A stretch of 64,000 bases of DNA, from assembly GCA_016223085.1 (NCBI GenBank), contig JACRPS010000003.1:988274-1052273 (forward strand), read 5' to 3'. The translations under genes and the position numbers were made by a program. Below, piece after piece: positions 28,956 to 37,684 of this stretch. The notes under the pieces were generated by a model. The model was not told the origin of the DNA, ran no database searches, and worked only from the letters and a program-made list of their open reading frames with translations. Origin of the DNA: Chloroflexota bacterium. Its GTDB lineage: Bacteria; Chloroflexota; Anaerolineae; Aggregatilineales; Phototrophicaceae. The stretch's first letter is position 1, and each line of letters opens with the position of its first letter.

Positions 28956-29513
28956 ATGGAGTTGTCAGCAGAACAACGCGAAGAACTACTCCGAGTATTG
29001 AAGGCCCGTTTTGAGAAAAACATGAACCGCCATGAAGGTCTTGAATGGGCTAAAGTACAGGCAAAGCTGGAAGCCAACAGTGAAAAACTGTGGTCACTCC
29101 ATGAAATGGAAAGAACTGGCGGTGAACCGGATGTTGTTGGTTACGATAAAAAGACGGGCGAGTACATCTTCTGTGATTGTTCAGCGGAAAGTCCTAAAGG
29201 CCGCAGAAATGTTTGTTACGACCGTGAGGGGCAGCAGGCGAGAGAAAAGCAGGGAGTGTATCCAGCAGGTAACGTGATTGATATGGCAACTGCCATGGGC
29301 ATTGAGCTTTTAACGGAAGAACAGTATCGAGAGTTGCAGAAACTTGGAAATTTTGATACGAAAACGTCGAGCTGGGTGAAAACACCCGCTGAGATTAGAA
29401 AACTCGGCGGCGCCCTCTTTGCTGATCGCCGCTACGGCCAGCTCTTCGTGTACCACAACAGTGCGCCTACTTTCTATAGCGCCAGAGGCTTCCGTGGCTC
29501 GCTAAGGGTCTGA
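28956..29513 (+). CDS. DUF4256 family protein
   Basis: 185 residues from the ATG at 28956 (aaggga upstream). Segments LLRVLKARFEKNMNRHEGLEW, GGEPDVVGYDKKTGEYIFCD, SPKGRRNVCYDREG and VIDMATAMGIELLTEEQYRE are diagnostic of DUF4256, a family of unknown function widespread in Bacteroidota and Bacillota. The gene is AT-richer than its neighbours and lies between the 94-bp repeat and an IS607 element, so lateral acquisition is likely. Confidence 0.85.
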   Translation: MELSAEQREELLRVLKARFEKNMNRHEGLEWAKVQAKLEANSEKLWSLHEMERTGGEPDVVGYDKKTGEYIFCDCSAESPKGRRNVCYDREGQQAREKQGVYPAGNVIDMATAMGIELLTEEQYRELQKLGNFDTKTSSWVKTPAEIRKLGGALFADRRYGQLFVYHNSAPTFYSARGFRGSLRV

Positions 29514-29611
29514 ATTTTATGTACGAACGGATCACCCCAGTACAGGGGTAAGTATTGTAAAGGTTCACTGAATTTATAGCATTTTACGGAAATATACGGT
29601 AAAGTATAAAC

Positions 29612-30181
29612 ATGAAACTCAGTGAATATGCGCGTAGGGTTGGCGTTTCGTATCGAACCGCTTGGGCATGGTATCGAGCAGGCAAGATTCGTGGCTACCA
29701 GATGGACACTGGCACGATTATCATTAACGATGAGGATGCTGCCAGACCAGAACGGGTAGTTGTTTATGCGCGGGTCAGTTCAAGTGAGAACCGTGATAAC
29801 CTGGGAGCACAGGCTGAGAGACTGGTACAGTACTGCGAAGCCAAAGGCTATCAGGTTCACAGCATTGTGAAAGAAGTGGGGTCGGGCGTTAATGACAATC
29901 GGCAGAAGTTCCTGGCACTCCTGGGCGACCCAACCATCACCCGAATCGTTGTGGAACACAAAGATCGCTCAACCCGTTTTGGCTTTCGTTATCTCGAAGT
30001 CCTGCTCGAATTACAAGGGCGCAGCATCGAAGTGGTGAATCTGGCCGACGATGGCGGAGAAGATTTGCTGGATGATCTGGTTGCCATTGTCTATTCTTTT
30101 TGTGCAAGGCTTTATGGTCAGCGCCGCGCTAAACGCAAGACTGAACGGATCACTGAGACATTAAAGCGTGACGACGAATAA
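29612..30181 (+). CDS. tnpA: IS607-family serine recombinase (TnpA)
   Basis: 189 residues. An N-terminal MerR-like helix-turn-helix (MKLSEYARRVGVSYRTAWAW) binds the ends. The resolvase-like catalytic domain follows, with YARVSSSE (nucleophile Ser56/57), the DRSTRFGF motif with catalytic Arg, and EVVNLADDGG. The C-terminus RRAKRKTERITETLKR is a basic tail. It overlaps tnpB by 14 bases. Complete and probably active. Confidence 0.93.
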   Translation: MKLSEYARRVGVSYRTAWAWYRAGKIRGYQMDTGTIIINDEDAARPERVVVYARVSSSENRDNLGAQAERLVQYCEAKGYQVHSIVKEVGSGVNDNRQKFLALLGDPTITRIVVEHKDRSTRFGFRYLEVLLELQGRSIEVVNLADDGGEDLLDDLVAIVYSFCARLYGQRRAKRKTERITETLKRDDE

Positions 30182-31400
30182 GCAGATGCAATTGGTTGAG
30201 CAGCACATCATCACCAGACGCGACCCGCGTTGGGGCGCGATAGATGCCGCTTGCTGCCTGTCGAAGAACCTCTACAACGCCGCCAATTACCCTGTGCGTC
30301 AGGAATACATCTTTCAGCATCGTTTCATTGCTTACGCCGAGTTGGATAAGCTGATGAAACATAACCCCGACTACTGCGCTTTGCCGCGCAAGGTATCGCA
30401 GTGGGTACTCAAGCAGGTTGACCATGACTGGCAAGCCTTTTTCGCGGCACGGGCGGCGTGGGAAATCCATCCTGAGACGTTCCAGGGCAGGCCGAAGCTA
30501 CCGCAGTACAAACACAAAACGGAAGGCCGAAACCTGCTCACCTACACCGTTCAGGCCGTTGGCAAAAAGGTTTTTAAGAAGCAGGGGCTGATTCAACCTT
30601 CGCAACTGGATATTACCATTCAGACGCAGCAGAAATCCTTCGATCAGGTACGCATCGTGCCGCGCAAGACGCATTACGTGGTGGAAGTGGTGTACACTGC
30701 TTCCGTTCAACCCGCCGCTGTTGACCCTGAGCGTATCGCCGCGATTGATATTGGTCTGGACAATTTGGCGACTGTAACTTCAAACCAGCCGGACTTCTGT
30801 CCGCTTCTGGTTAACGGCAGACCACTGAAGGCCATCAACCAATACTACAACAAGGAACGGGCGCGATTGCAGAGTTATCTGAAGGATGATCGCAAGACCT
30901 CACGCCGGATTGATGGAATTACGGCCAAGCGCAACCGTCGTGTCAATGCCTATCTGCATCTCGCCAGTCGTCGCGTCATCGAAACGCTGGTTCAGCATCA
31001 CATCGGAACGCTGGTGATTGGCAAAAACGACGGCTGGAAGCGGGACATCAACCTGGGCAAGTGCACCAACCAGAACTTTGTGCAGATACCACACGCTCGT
31101 TTTATCGAGATGCTGTCCTATAAGGCTGAATTGGTGGGAATTCGAGTCGTCCTGACCGAAGAAAGTTACACCAGCAAGTGCAGCTTCCTGGACAACGAAC
31201 CGATTGGGAAGCACGAAGTCTACGCAGGCAAGCGCATCCAGCGTGGTTTGTTTCGAGCCAGTGATGGACGGCTCATCCATGCAGACGTGAATGGCGCGTT
31301 GAATATCCTGCGAAAAGTAATCCCGAACGCCTTTGGCAACGGGATAGGGGCTGCCGTAGTTCAGCCCGTGCGTGTCACTCCGCACGAACGATTTCCGTAG
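30168..31400 (+). CDS. tnpB: TnpB, RNA-guided endonuclease of the IS607 element
   Basis: 410 residues. RuvC-I Asp194 in AAIDIGLDNLAT and RuvC-III Asp373 in LIHADVNGALNI are kept. At the usual RuvC-II Glu position the chain reads TLVIGKNDGWKR, without Glu; nearby Glu331/332 in LTEESYTSK may substitute, as in the TnpB subgroup with a rearranged active site. The usual CxxC...CxxC zinc ribbon is absent (KCSFLDNEP instead). TnpB of this type uses an RNA made from the element's right end to cut donor sites. GC content is lower than in the flanks. Confidence 0.9.
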   Translation: MTTNKQMQLVEQHIITRRDPRWGAIDAACCLSKNLYNAANYPVRQEYIFQHRFIAYAELDKLMKHNPDYCALPRKVSQWVLKQVDHDWQAFFAARAAWEIHPETFQGRPKLPQYKHKTEGRNLLTYTVQAVGKKVFKKQGLIQPSQLDITIQTQQKSFDQVRIVPRKTHYVVEVVYTASVQPAAVDPERIAAIDIGLDNLATVTSNQPDFCPLLVNGRPLKAINQYYNKERARLQSYLKDDRKTSRRIDGITAKRNRRVNAYLHLASRRVIETLVQHHIGTLVIGKNDGWKRDINLGKCTNQNFVQIPHARFIEMLSYKAELVGIRVVLTEESYTSKCSFLDNEPIGKHEVYAGKRIQRGLFRASDGRLIHADVNGALNILRKVIPNAFGNGIGAAVVQPVRVTPHERFP

Positions 31401-31507
31401 TTTTCTACGGAATTTGGAACTATAAGCGTGCATTCCTGCAACCAGTCGCAAGGCTTCTTGTCTGATAACTGAAAACCGAAAACGCTCTGTGTCTTGGTGT
31501 TGCGCCT

Positions 31508-32749
31508 TTACCCCTCCCCCCGTTTCGCCCGGTAGCGTTCCAGCACGTCGGCAAAACGGGCGAAGCCGCTGCTGATCGTCGAGTTAAACTGGCCGGTTTT
31601 AGCGGCGGCGCGGAAACCGGCGATGATCGTGTTCAGGTCATCATCGGTCATCAGCCTGCCCAGCGTGTCTACGCTGTCACCGTCGCGCCGGTCATCCGCT
31701 GGTGGCGGAACAGGTGGCGCGGGAGCAGAACGGTCGTCGGGCGACCGTTCGCCCACCGGTGCGCGCTTGCCAACCGGCGCGGGCCGGCGTTCCGGCTGCT
31801 GCGCATACTGGATCAGATGCTGCTGCAACTCCAGCGCCTGGCTGATGTCAAACTGCTCCCAGTCCGGCGACGAATGTCCCCACGAAAAAATCAACTGCGC
31901 TTCCACCGGCGAGTTCTGGTAAATCACCCGGTCGGCGTAAGCCAACTGCTCGAACAGCGCGCGCTCCGGCGACCAGCCGAGTGAGCTAAACCACTGCGGC
32001 CACTGCGCCTGCAGCGACTTCCAGCCGCGAATGTTCAGGTAATTGCCGGGACGCGCCAGTGACTCCGCCCAGGGTTTGATGTCGCTCACGTCGTCGAAGC
32101 CGTGTTCGGTGATGACGATGCGCGGCGGGTTGAGACCAATACTGCGGCAGTAGCGGACGAGGAAATTGAAGCGCCCGCAGTGAAACAAACTCAGGTTATG
32201 AACATCCTGCGGCCACGTCTCCGGCGCGATAAACTGTGGGTTGCCGCCAATGAAGCCGGAGGTGATGATGCCGCAGGCATATTCGTGCAGCCCCAGCACC
32301 ATCGTGGCGCGGTTCTGGTCGAGCAGTTCCAGCAGCCGGCGGGCGCGCGGCCAGTCGCTGTCCGTTCCCGGCGTGCCCACCGCCCAGTTGCCGACCACCA
32401 GCTTCAGGCCGCGTGGCTGCGCCAGTTCCATGATCAGCACCAGCCAGTTCAGCGCCGCGTCAGAGAAGCCGGGTTCGTTGGTGGTATAGGCCCAGATGTC
32501 TGCCCCACCCAGTTCGGCCACCTTGCGGTTTACCCAGTCTTCCGGCGATAGCTGCCGGTAAATGCCATCATCCGGCCAGGCGCGGTAAATTAGCATCGTC
32601 TCGGGCAGCAGCAGCTTGATTTCCTGCGCCAGCGCGAAGTTGTCCATCACCAGCACGGCGTGCGGCTGCGTTGCCTGCAAAAAACCCAGCAGCCGCCCCT
32701 TATCAGGTACGTTGTGACCATGTATGTTTAAGGACAGGCGCGATCCCAT
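31508..32749 (-). CDS. Glycoside-hydrolase-like TIM-barrel protein
   Basis: 413 residues from the ATG at 32749 (aggggaaaagctg upstream); a longer frame from 32803 has no ribosome site. Clan-A-like catalytic pair: acid/base Glu in YTTNEPGFS, nucleophile Glu in IVITEHGFDD, on a barrel with LVVGNWAVGTPG and FSWGHSSPDW. No signal peptide, so it acts inside the cell or is exported otherwise. A Pro/Arg-rich linker (APVGERSPDDRSAPAPP) containing a small palindrome leads to a helical C-terminal tail. Similar proteins are annotated as hypothetical in Chloroflexota and in some phage genomes. Confidence 0.6.
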   Translation of the reverse strand: MGSRLSLNIHGHNVPDKGRLLGFLQATQPHAVLVMDNFALAQEIKLLLPETMLIYRAWPDDGIYRQLSPEDWVNRKVAELGGADIWAYTTNEPGFSDAALNWLVLIMELAQPRGLKLVVGNWAVGTPGTDSDWPRARRLLELLDQNRATMVLGLHEYACGIITSGFIGGNPQFIAPETWPQDVHNLSLFHCGRFNFLVRYCRSIGLNPPRIVITEHGFDDVSDIKPWAESLARPGNYLNIRGWKSLQAQWPQWFSSLGWSPERALFEQLAYADRVIYQNSPVEAQLIFSWGHSSPDWEQFDISQALELQQHLIQYAQQPERRPAPVGKRAPVGERSPDDRSAPAPPVPPPADDRRDGDSVDTLGRLMTDDDLNTIIAGFRAAAKTGQFNSTISSGFARFADVLERYRAKRGEG

Positions 32750-32884
32750 CAGCTTTTCCCCTGTATAACTCACCCTGAATCCATTGTAGGCCAGAAACCC
32801 CACCTACGTGGTTAAAATGTGGTTTGGGCATCAGTGATTTGCCCTCCTGTGCCGCGTGCCTTATAACAGAGCCTATGCCCTTCC

Positions 32885-32912
32885 ATAGGGGCACGGCATG
32901 CCGTGTCCCTAC
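32885..32912. repeat. GTAGGG-type palindrome
   Basis: 28 bases, ataggggcacggca / tgccgtgtccctac, two mismatches, in the divergent spacer 32750-32953. Confidence 0.85.
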
Positions 32913-32953
32913 CGTCACATAAACGAGGTTTATGGATTGAAGGAGTGTGCCGT

Positions 32954-34168
32954 ATGTTAACCCCCGCGCGACTGGGGTTGTTTCTCCTCATTACCGTCCT
33001 GCTGTGCCTGCCCGCCGCCGCGCAGGAAGACACAAACCCGCTACTGGACCTGCTGGCGTTTGTGCCGGATACGCCGGAAGTTTACGAGGCCGTGCCGCTG
33101 GTCGGCTACGTGGATTATCGCGCTGTCGAATCCGCGCGCGGCATCACCACCCCAACTGCACGCGACTTTGCTGACCGGACGGAATTAAGCAGTCTGTGGC
33201 TGGCGGCAATGAATGGGGTTGCCTCCGGCCTGCCGCTGGATTATTTCATGATGTATCTCGAAGGTATGGAGGAAGTTGTCGGCTTCTCGTGGTTTGATAT
33301 AAACCGCGCGCTGACGTTCGGCCAGCCGCCGGCGATGGGTACGGTGTTGAAGGGAGATTTTGACGCTGACCACATCGGCGCGGCCTTCGCGGCGCGAGAG
33401 TATACTGCTGAAACCACCGGCGATATAACGGTATTATGCCCGCCGGATGGCTGCGACACCGGTCAGCGGACTAATCTACCATCCCGCAATCCGGCTAACC
33501 CCTTCGGCGGCGAGTTAGGCCGCAGCGAACCCATGGCGCTGCTGCCCGGTTACGTGCTGAATTCAGCCAGTGACGCGGTGCTGACAGCGATGATCGAGAC
33601 GCATCAGGGCGAGACCTCACTGGCGGACAACCCGGATTTCCGCGCGGCGGCAGCCGTGCTGTCCCGGAAGGGACTGCTGCGGCAGATCCAGTTCTTTAAG
33701 CCGGAAGATGTCGGCCAGTTCGAGCAGGCGCCTGCATACTTCTCATCATCGGATGAGACGGACTTCGGCACGCTGCCCCTGTACCGGCTGATGTTTGTGG
33801 CCGACACCGTTAAGGATAGCGAGCAGGTCGCATTGATTGGGCTGGTGTATAATGACGCTGAAACAGCGAAAGCGGCGGCTGAAGAACTGCTGGCGCGGGT
33901 TCAGGTGGCACAATCGTTTGTGGTTAAGCGGTCATTTCTGGAGTTAATCGAGGAACGCGGCGCGCAGGTGAGCGCCGCGTATGCCGAAAAAGACGGCGAA
34001 ACCGGCAGAGCCGTGGCCCTGCTCGAAATTCGCGCCCCGCTGCCGGACAATACCCCCCAGGAGGATGGAGCCGGTCGCTATACCGCGTCCGGTCTGGCGT
34101 TCCGCCTGCTGGTGGACGCCATTTACCGCCGCGATCTCATCATCCTGGCAACGAATATACCGCAGTAG
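32954..34168 (+). CDS. Secreted protein of unknown function
   Basis: 404 residues from the ATG at 32954 with ggag at 9 bases. Signal peptide MLTPARLGLFLLITVLLCLPAAAQ. The mature chain begins DTNPLLDLLAFVPDTP and has a YVDYRAVESARG motif, a GFSWFDINRALTFG segment and alternating alpha/beta stretches (VALIGLVYNDAETAKAAAEELLARVQ), found in other Chloroflexota secreted proteins with no known role. Converges with the BTAD regulator gene through a shared palindrome. Confidence 0.7.
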   Translation: MLTPARLGLFLLITVLLCLPAAAQEDTNPLLDLLAFVPDTPEVYEAVPLVGYVDYRAVESARGITTPTARDFADRTELSSLWLAAMNGVASGLPLDYFMMYLEGMEEVVGFSWFDINRALTFGQPPAMGTVLKGDFDADHIGAAFAAREYTAETTGDITVLCPPDGCDTGQRTNLPSRNPANPFGGELGRSEPMALLPGYVLNSASDAVLTAMIETHQGETSLADNPDFRAAAAVLSRKGLLRQIQFFKPEDVGQFEQAPAYFSSSDETDFGTLPLYRLMFVADTVKDSEQVALIGLVYNDAETAKAAAEELLARVQVAQSFVVKRSFLELIEERGAQVSAAYAEKDGETGRAVALLEIRAPLPDNTPQEDGAGRYTASGLAFRLLVDAIYRRDLIILATNIPQ

Positions 34169-34175
34169 TGGCACA

Positions 34176-34203
34176 GTAGGGACATGGCGTGCCATGTCCC
34201 TAC
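34176..34203. repeat. GTAGGG-type palindrome supplying a stop codon
   Basis: 28 bases, gtagggacatggc / gccatgtccctac. Read on the minus strand its TAG (34200-34202) is the stop of the BTAD regulator gene. Confidence 0.9.
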
Positions 34204-37200
34204 AACAATCCCTCGACCACATCAGCCACCACTGCCTCCAGCCGCCGCGCCTGACCGCGTTGGCAGGCGGCAGCCAGCACGTCCGGCGGCAGAGGCAGGC
34301 TGTCCAGCAGCCGCCGTGCCCGATCTTTGGTGCGTGCCCAGGTGCCGGGATGGTGGAGGACGAAGGCCAACGTTTCGGCGGCGCGCTCCGGCTGGCCGAT
34401 ATGCGTCCACAGCACCGCAACCTCTACCAGATGATTCAGCGTGAGCATCACGGATTTGACGCTACCGGCGATTGCCACCGACTGCCGCAGATAAAACTGC
34501 GCGGACTCCATGTCCCCAAGCACCAGCGCCGCCGCGCCCATATCGTTATAAGCGGCAGCCTGCCCCCAGGGGTGGTTGGTCGCCTCGTGGATTGCCAGAC
34601 TTTCCTGCGCCAGCCGGAGGGCTCCGTGTGGGTCGTTCAGGCGCAGCGTCACGATGCTGAGGGTATGCAGCACCCAGCCGACACCCTGCCGGTTCTGGAG
34701 CGCCTCAAACTGCCCGATCGCTTCCAGCAGAAACGTCCGCGCTTCGTGATACTGGTAGCGGGCGTAGGCGATTTCGCCCCGGTGAAAAGTACACCAGGCG
34801 GCGATGTTACGGTTGCCGATGAACTGCGCCAGCCTGAAACTCTGCTGGATCATCGCATCGGCCTCGTCGTAGCGCCCCTGATGGGCGATGTTATCTGCCA
34901 GCCGGTCGGTGCCCCAGGCGATTTCGCCAATATCCCCGACCAGTTGGCTTAACTCCACCCCTTCACGGTACAGCCGTTCCGCCTTCAGATAATCGCCGAG
35001 CGTATAGGCGACCTCGCCCAGCATTTTCAGCGCGCCGGAGATGCCCCAGGTATCACCGATCTCACGGCTGAGGTCGAGGCTGCGCTGGAACAGCGGCGCC
35101 GATTCGTCGTAGCGAACCAGATCGTGTGCGATGTCACCCAGCACGCGGATTGCCAGCGAAATCCCCCAGCGGTCGCCCTGCGCTTCAAACACGGCCAGCG
35201 CCCGCCGCGCCCAGCGTTCCGCCTCGCCAAAGTTACTGTGCAGCCAGCTATACATGCGGCTGATCTGGATGAAGGACAGCGCCGCGTCCGGGTGGTTAGT
35301 GTCGCGCAGCACCATCTCGGCCTGGAGGAAGCGTTCCTGAGCGATTTGCTCCTGCCGGAGGTACATCAGGGTGGTGGCCTGGGCGGTGTGCAGCATCGCG
35401 AGCAGCAGCCGTTCGCTATCGCTGCTGGCGACCGGCTGCAAGTGCTCGATGCCCCAGGTGAGCATCTCCCAGCTTTCGTGTACCCGGCTGCGCATAGTGT
35501 AGAATATAATCAGGCCGGTAATCAGGCTGCTGATTTTTTCAACGATGCGGTTCTCAAAGGCTCGCTGCCAGGCGATGCGGATGTTGTCAATCTCGGCTTC
35601 AATCGTGTTCAGAGCTTCAAGCTGCCCCGCACCCTTCAGTTCCACTGCCTTATCGCGCATGAAACTGGCATAGTAGACGCTGTGACGGTCGTAGGCCCGC
35701 TCGCGCTCCGCCGGGTCGAGCTTGTCCTCAGCGAACTGGCGCAGCAGTTCGTGCATCTCAAACCGGCCAAACGGATTGCGCCGCAGCAGCGACTTGCTGA
35801 CCAGCGTCAGCAGCAGCGGCAGCGAGGCGTCATCGGTGATCGCTTCAGCGGCCTCGCGCAGGAAACCGCCCCGGAAGATCGCCAGCCGGCTTAGCACGCG
35901 CTGTTCCAGCGGCGACAGGCGCTGCCATGAACTTTCAAACACTGTTCGCAGGCTGCGATGGCGCGGCGGCAGATTGCGCACCTGCGCTGACAGGAAATCC
36001 AGCGACCGCTCGATTTCCGCGACGATTTCGCCTGGCGTCAGCAGTTGCAGCCAGGCCGCCGCCAGTTCAACCGCCAGCGGCATCCCGTCCACCAGCTGGC
36101 AGATGCGGGCGATGGCCGGTTTGTCGGCGTCGTACAGCCTGAAGTTGGGTTTGGCACGGCGGGCGCTCTGAATAAACAGATCAACCGCGTCGTAGCCTGC
36201 CAAATCGGACACGGCGGCATCGCGTGGGTAATCCAGCCCCTGAATTTCGTACAACCATTCTTCCTGCAACCCCAGCCGTTCGCGGGAAGTTGCCAGCACG
36301 GTCACGTCCGGCGCGGCGGTCAGGATATCCGCCACCAGTGTCGCGCCGTCCAGCAGATGCTCAAAATTGTCCAGCACCAGCAGCAGGGATTTGTTCGACA
36401 GGAAGGTGAGAAGTTGCTCTCTGGGGTCGCCTTCCCGCCGCATCGTCAGGCGCAGCGCGTCCGCCAGCGCGGGAATCAGGTATTCGTCCTTGCTCACGCC
36501 GGCCAGAGGCACAAAACACGCGCCTAAATCGCAGCATCCGGCAGCCTGCGCGGCGGCTTGCAGCGCCAGCCGCGTTTTGCCGATGCCGCCTGGCCCGACC
36601 AGAGTCAGCAGGCGGCAGTGGGGGTCGTTCAGCAGGCGCGAAATCTCCTCCAGTTCGCGCTCCCGCCCAACAAACGGCGTGGTCTGCACCGGTAGGGTGT
36701 AGTGCAGCACGGCGTCAGCGAGCACTACCGGAATGGTCTGTACCGATTTATCAGGAACAAGGGGCTTAAGCCCCTTGTCCGCCAGGGGAGGTGGCAGCGA
36801 CCGCCCTTCCTGAATGGCGCGGTACAGCTCAACCGTTTCCGCTTCCGGCGCGGCCTTCAACTCGCGTTTGAGGATGTCTACGCACTCCTGATACTGGCGC
36901 AGCGCCGCCGCCCGCTGCCCAGCCTGGTAATACAGCTGCATCAGTTCGCGGTGGGCGTTTTCGTTGAGTGAGTCCAGCGCCAGCCAGCGCCGCGCCTGCT
37001 GGATGGCCGCCTCCGGCTGGCCAGCTTCCGCCAACTGCTGCACCAGCGCGTGCAGCGCCGTGCCCAGTTCGCGCCGCAGCGATTCGCGCTGGAGAAGCTG
37101 CCACTCGTCAAACGCCGGGCTGTCCGGCAGGCTGAACCCGGCCATGAAGTCGCCCCGGTACAGATTGGCCGCGTCCAGCAGCGTTGCAGGAACAGCGGCC

Positions 37201-37508
37201 AGTTCGCGGAAGCGGGCCACATCCAGCCAGTAGCCCGGCCTGATGCTAACCGCCTCGCGTTCAGTCTCCAGCCAGTCCGACCCGATGGCTTTGTTCAGCG
37301 TCCACAGCGTCGTGCGCAGGTAAGCGTAGGCACTGGGCGGGTCGAAGTCCGGCCAGAAAAACGCCGCCAGCGCATCCCGGCTGTGCGCGCCGCCGTTGAC
37401 CGCCAGGTATGCTAGCAGCGCCAGCGCCTTGCGGCGGCTGAGGTCTACCGGCTGGTGATCGAGTTCCACACGAGGCGAGCCGAGCAGGGCGAGATGGAGG
37501 GTGGGCAT
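34200..37508 (-). CDS. BTAD (SARP-type) / NB-ARC / TPR transcriptional regulator
   Basis: 1102 residues. The N-terminus (LHLALLGSPRVELDHQPVDLSRRKALALLAYLA) is a winged OmpR-like DNA-binding domain followed by the bacterial transcriptional activator domain to about 235. NB-ARC ATPase: FVGRERELEEISRLL, Walker A GPGGIGKTR (305-313), Walker B LLLVLDNFEHL, TSRERLGL, LVDGMPLAVELAAAWLQ. From about 600 on, TPR repeats. This is the AfsR-like layout, an activator gated by nucleotide and a TPR-bound signal. The linker (residues 244-251, KGLKPL) is encoded by a 22-base palindrome. It faces the ParB-like gene across a spacer with SARP-type direct repeats. Confidence 0.92.
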   Translation of the reverse strand: MPTLHLALLGSPRVELDHQPVDLSRRKALALLAYLAVNGGAHSRDALAAFFWPDFDPPSAYAYLRTTLWTLNKAIGSDWLETEREAVSIRPGYWLDVARFRELAAVPATLLDAANLYRGDFMAGFSLPDSPAFDEWQLLQRESLRRELGTALHALVQQLAEAGQPEAAIQQARRWLALDSLNENAHRELMQLYYQAGQRAAALRQYQECVDILKRELKAAPEAETVELYRAIQEGRSLPPPLADKGLKPLVPDKSVQTIPVVLADAVLHYTLPVQTTPFVGRERELEEISRLLNDPHCRLLTLVGPGGIGKTRLALQAAAQAAGCCDLGACFVPLAGVSKDEYLIPALADALRLTMRREGDPREQLLTFLSNKSLLLVLDNFEHLLDGATLVADILTAAPDVTVLATSRERLGLQEEWLYEIQGLDYPRDAAVSDLAGYDAVDLFIQSARRAKPNFRLYDADKPAIARICQLVDGMPLAVELAAAWLQLLTPGEIVAEIERSLDFLSAQVRNLPPRHRSLRTVFESSWQRLSPLEQRVLSRLAIFRGGFLREAAEAITDDASLPLLLTLVSKSLLRRNPFGRFEMHELLRQFAEDKLDPAERERAYDRHSVYYASFMRDKAVELKGAGQLEALNTIEAEIDNIRIAWQRAFENRIVEKISSLITGLIIFYTMRSRVHESWEMLTWGIEHLQPVASSDSERLLLAMLHTAQATTLMYLRQEQIAQERFLQAEMVLRDTNHPDAALSFIQISRMYSWLHSNFGEAERWARRALAVFEAQGDRWGISLAIRVLGDIAHDLVRYDESAPLFQRSLDLSREIGDTWGISGALKMLGEVAYTLGDYLKAERLYREGVELSQLVGDIGEIAWGTDRLADNIAHQGRYDEADAMIQQSFRLAQFIGNRNIAAWCTFHRGEIAYARYQYHEARTFLLEAIGQFEALQNRQGVGWVLHTLSIVTLRLNDPHGALRLAQESLAIHEATNHPWGQAAAYNDMGAAALVLGDMESAQFYLRQSVAIAGSVKSVMLTLNHLVEVAVLWTHIGQPERAAETLAFVLHHPGTWARTKDRARRLLDSLPLPPDVLAAACQRGQARRLEAVVADVVEGLL
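36757..36778. repeat. 22-bp perfect palindrome inside the BTAD regulator gene
   Basis: Half-site acaaggggctt. It codes for the interdomain linker in frame and resembles the ggggcttttagcccc hairpin of the larger repeat elements. Confidence 0.85.
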
Positions 37509-37535
37509 AGTTATGTCCAGCTTGTAGCAACGTCT

Positions 37536-37564
37536 GTAGGGGCGAACCGACGGTTCACCCCTAC
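37536..37564. repeat. GTAGGG-type palindrome
   Basis: 29 bases, gtaggggcgaaccg / cggttcacccctac with one mismatch, between the BTAD regulator and its candidate operator. Confidence 0.85.
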
Positions 37565-37600
37565 GTTATATGCCTAATATCGTATCACAAAACAGATTTC

Positions 37601-37643
37601 TGAGACGCACTTTGAGACGCTGGCTGACACGACGCTGAGACTC
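37601..37643 (+). promoter_or_regulatory. Tandem heptamer repeats, candidate BTAD-regulator operator
   Basis: TGAGACGC at 37601 and 37613, TGACACGA at 37625 and TGAGACTC at 37636: four direct repeats at 12, 12 and 11 bases. SARP-family activators bind direct heptamer repeats spaced about one helical turn next to the -35 region. The array lies 42 bases upstream of the ParB-like start. Confidence 0.55.
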
Positions 37644-37684
37644 GCAGCTGGTAAGGTGGAAGCATCGAACGAACGGAGGTGACC

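Larger units (their letters stand above)
29575..31430 (+). mobile_element. IS607-family element (tnpA-tnpB)
   Basis: Boundaries approximate. The left flank carries tacggaaatatacgg before tnpA; the right flank has a perfect 8-bp hairpin (ttccgtag, tttt, ctacggaa at 31393-31412) overlapping the tnpB stop. TACGGAA occurs at both ends. IS607 elements move by a serine recombinase with no terminal inverted repeats or long target duplication, consistent with what is seen. Confidence 0.75.

Noticed and set aside
30168-31400. Cas12-type effector
   Set aside because: The size, the adjacent IS607 recombinase and the absence of an array identify it as TnpB.
31739-31754. Further in-gene palindrome (gggcgaccgttcgccc) in the glycosidase-like gene
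   Set aside because: Short and without the GTAGGG/CCCTAC ends; too weak to assign to the repeat family.
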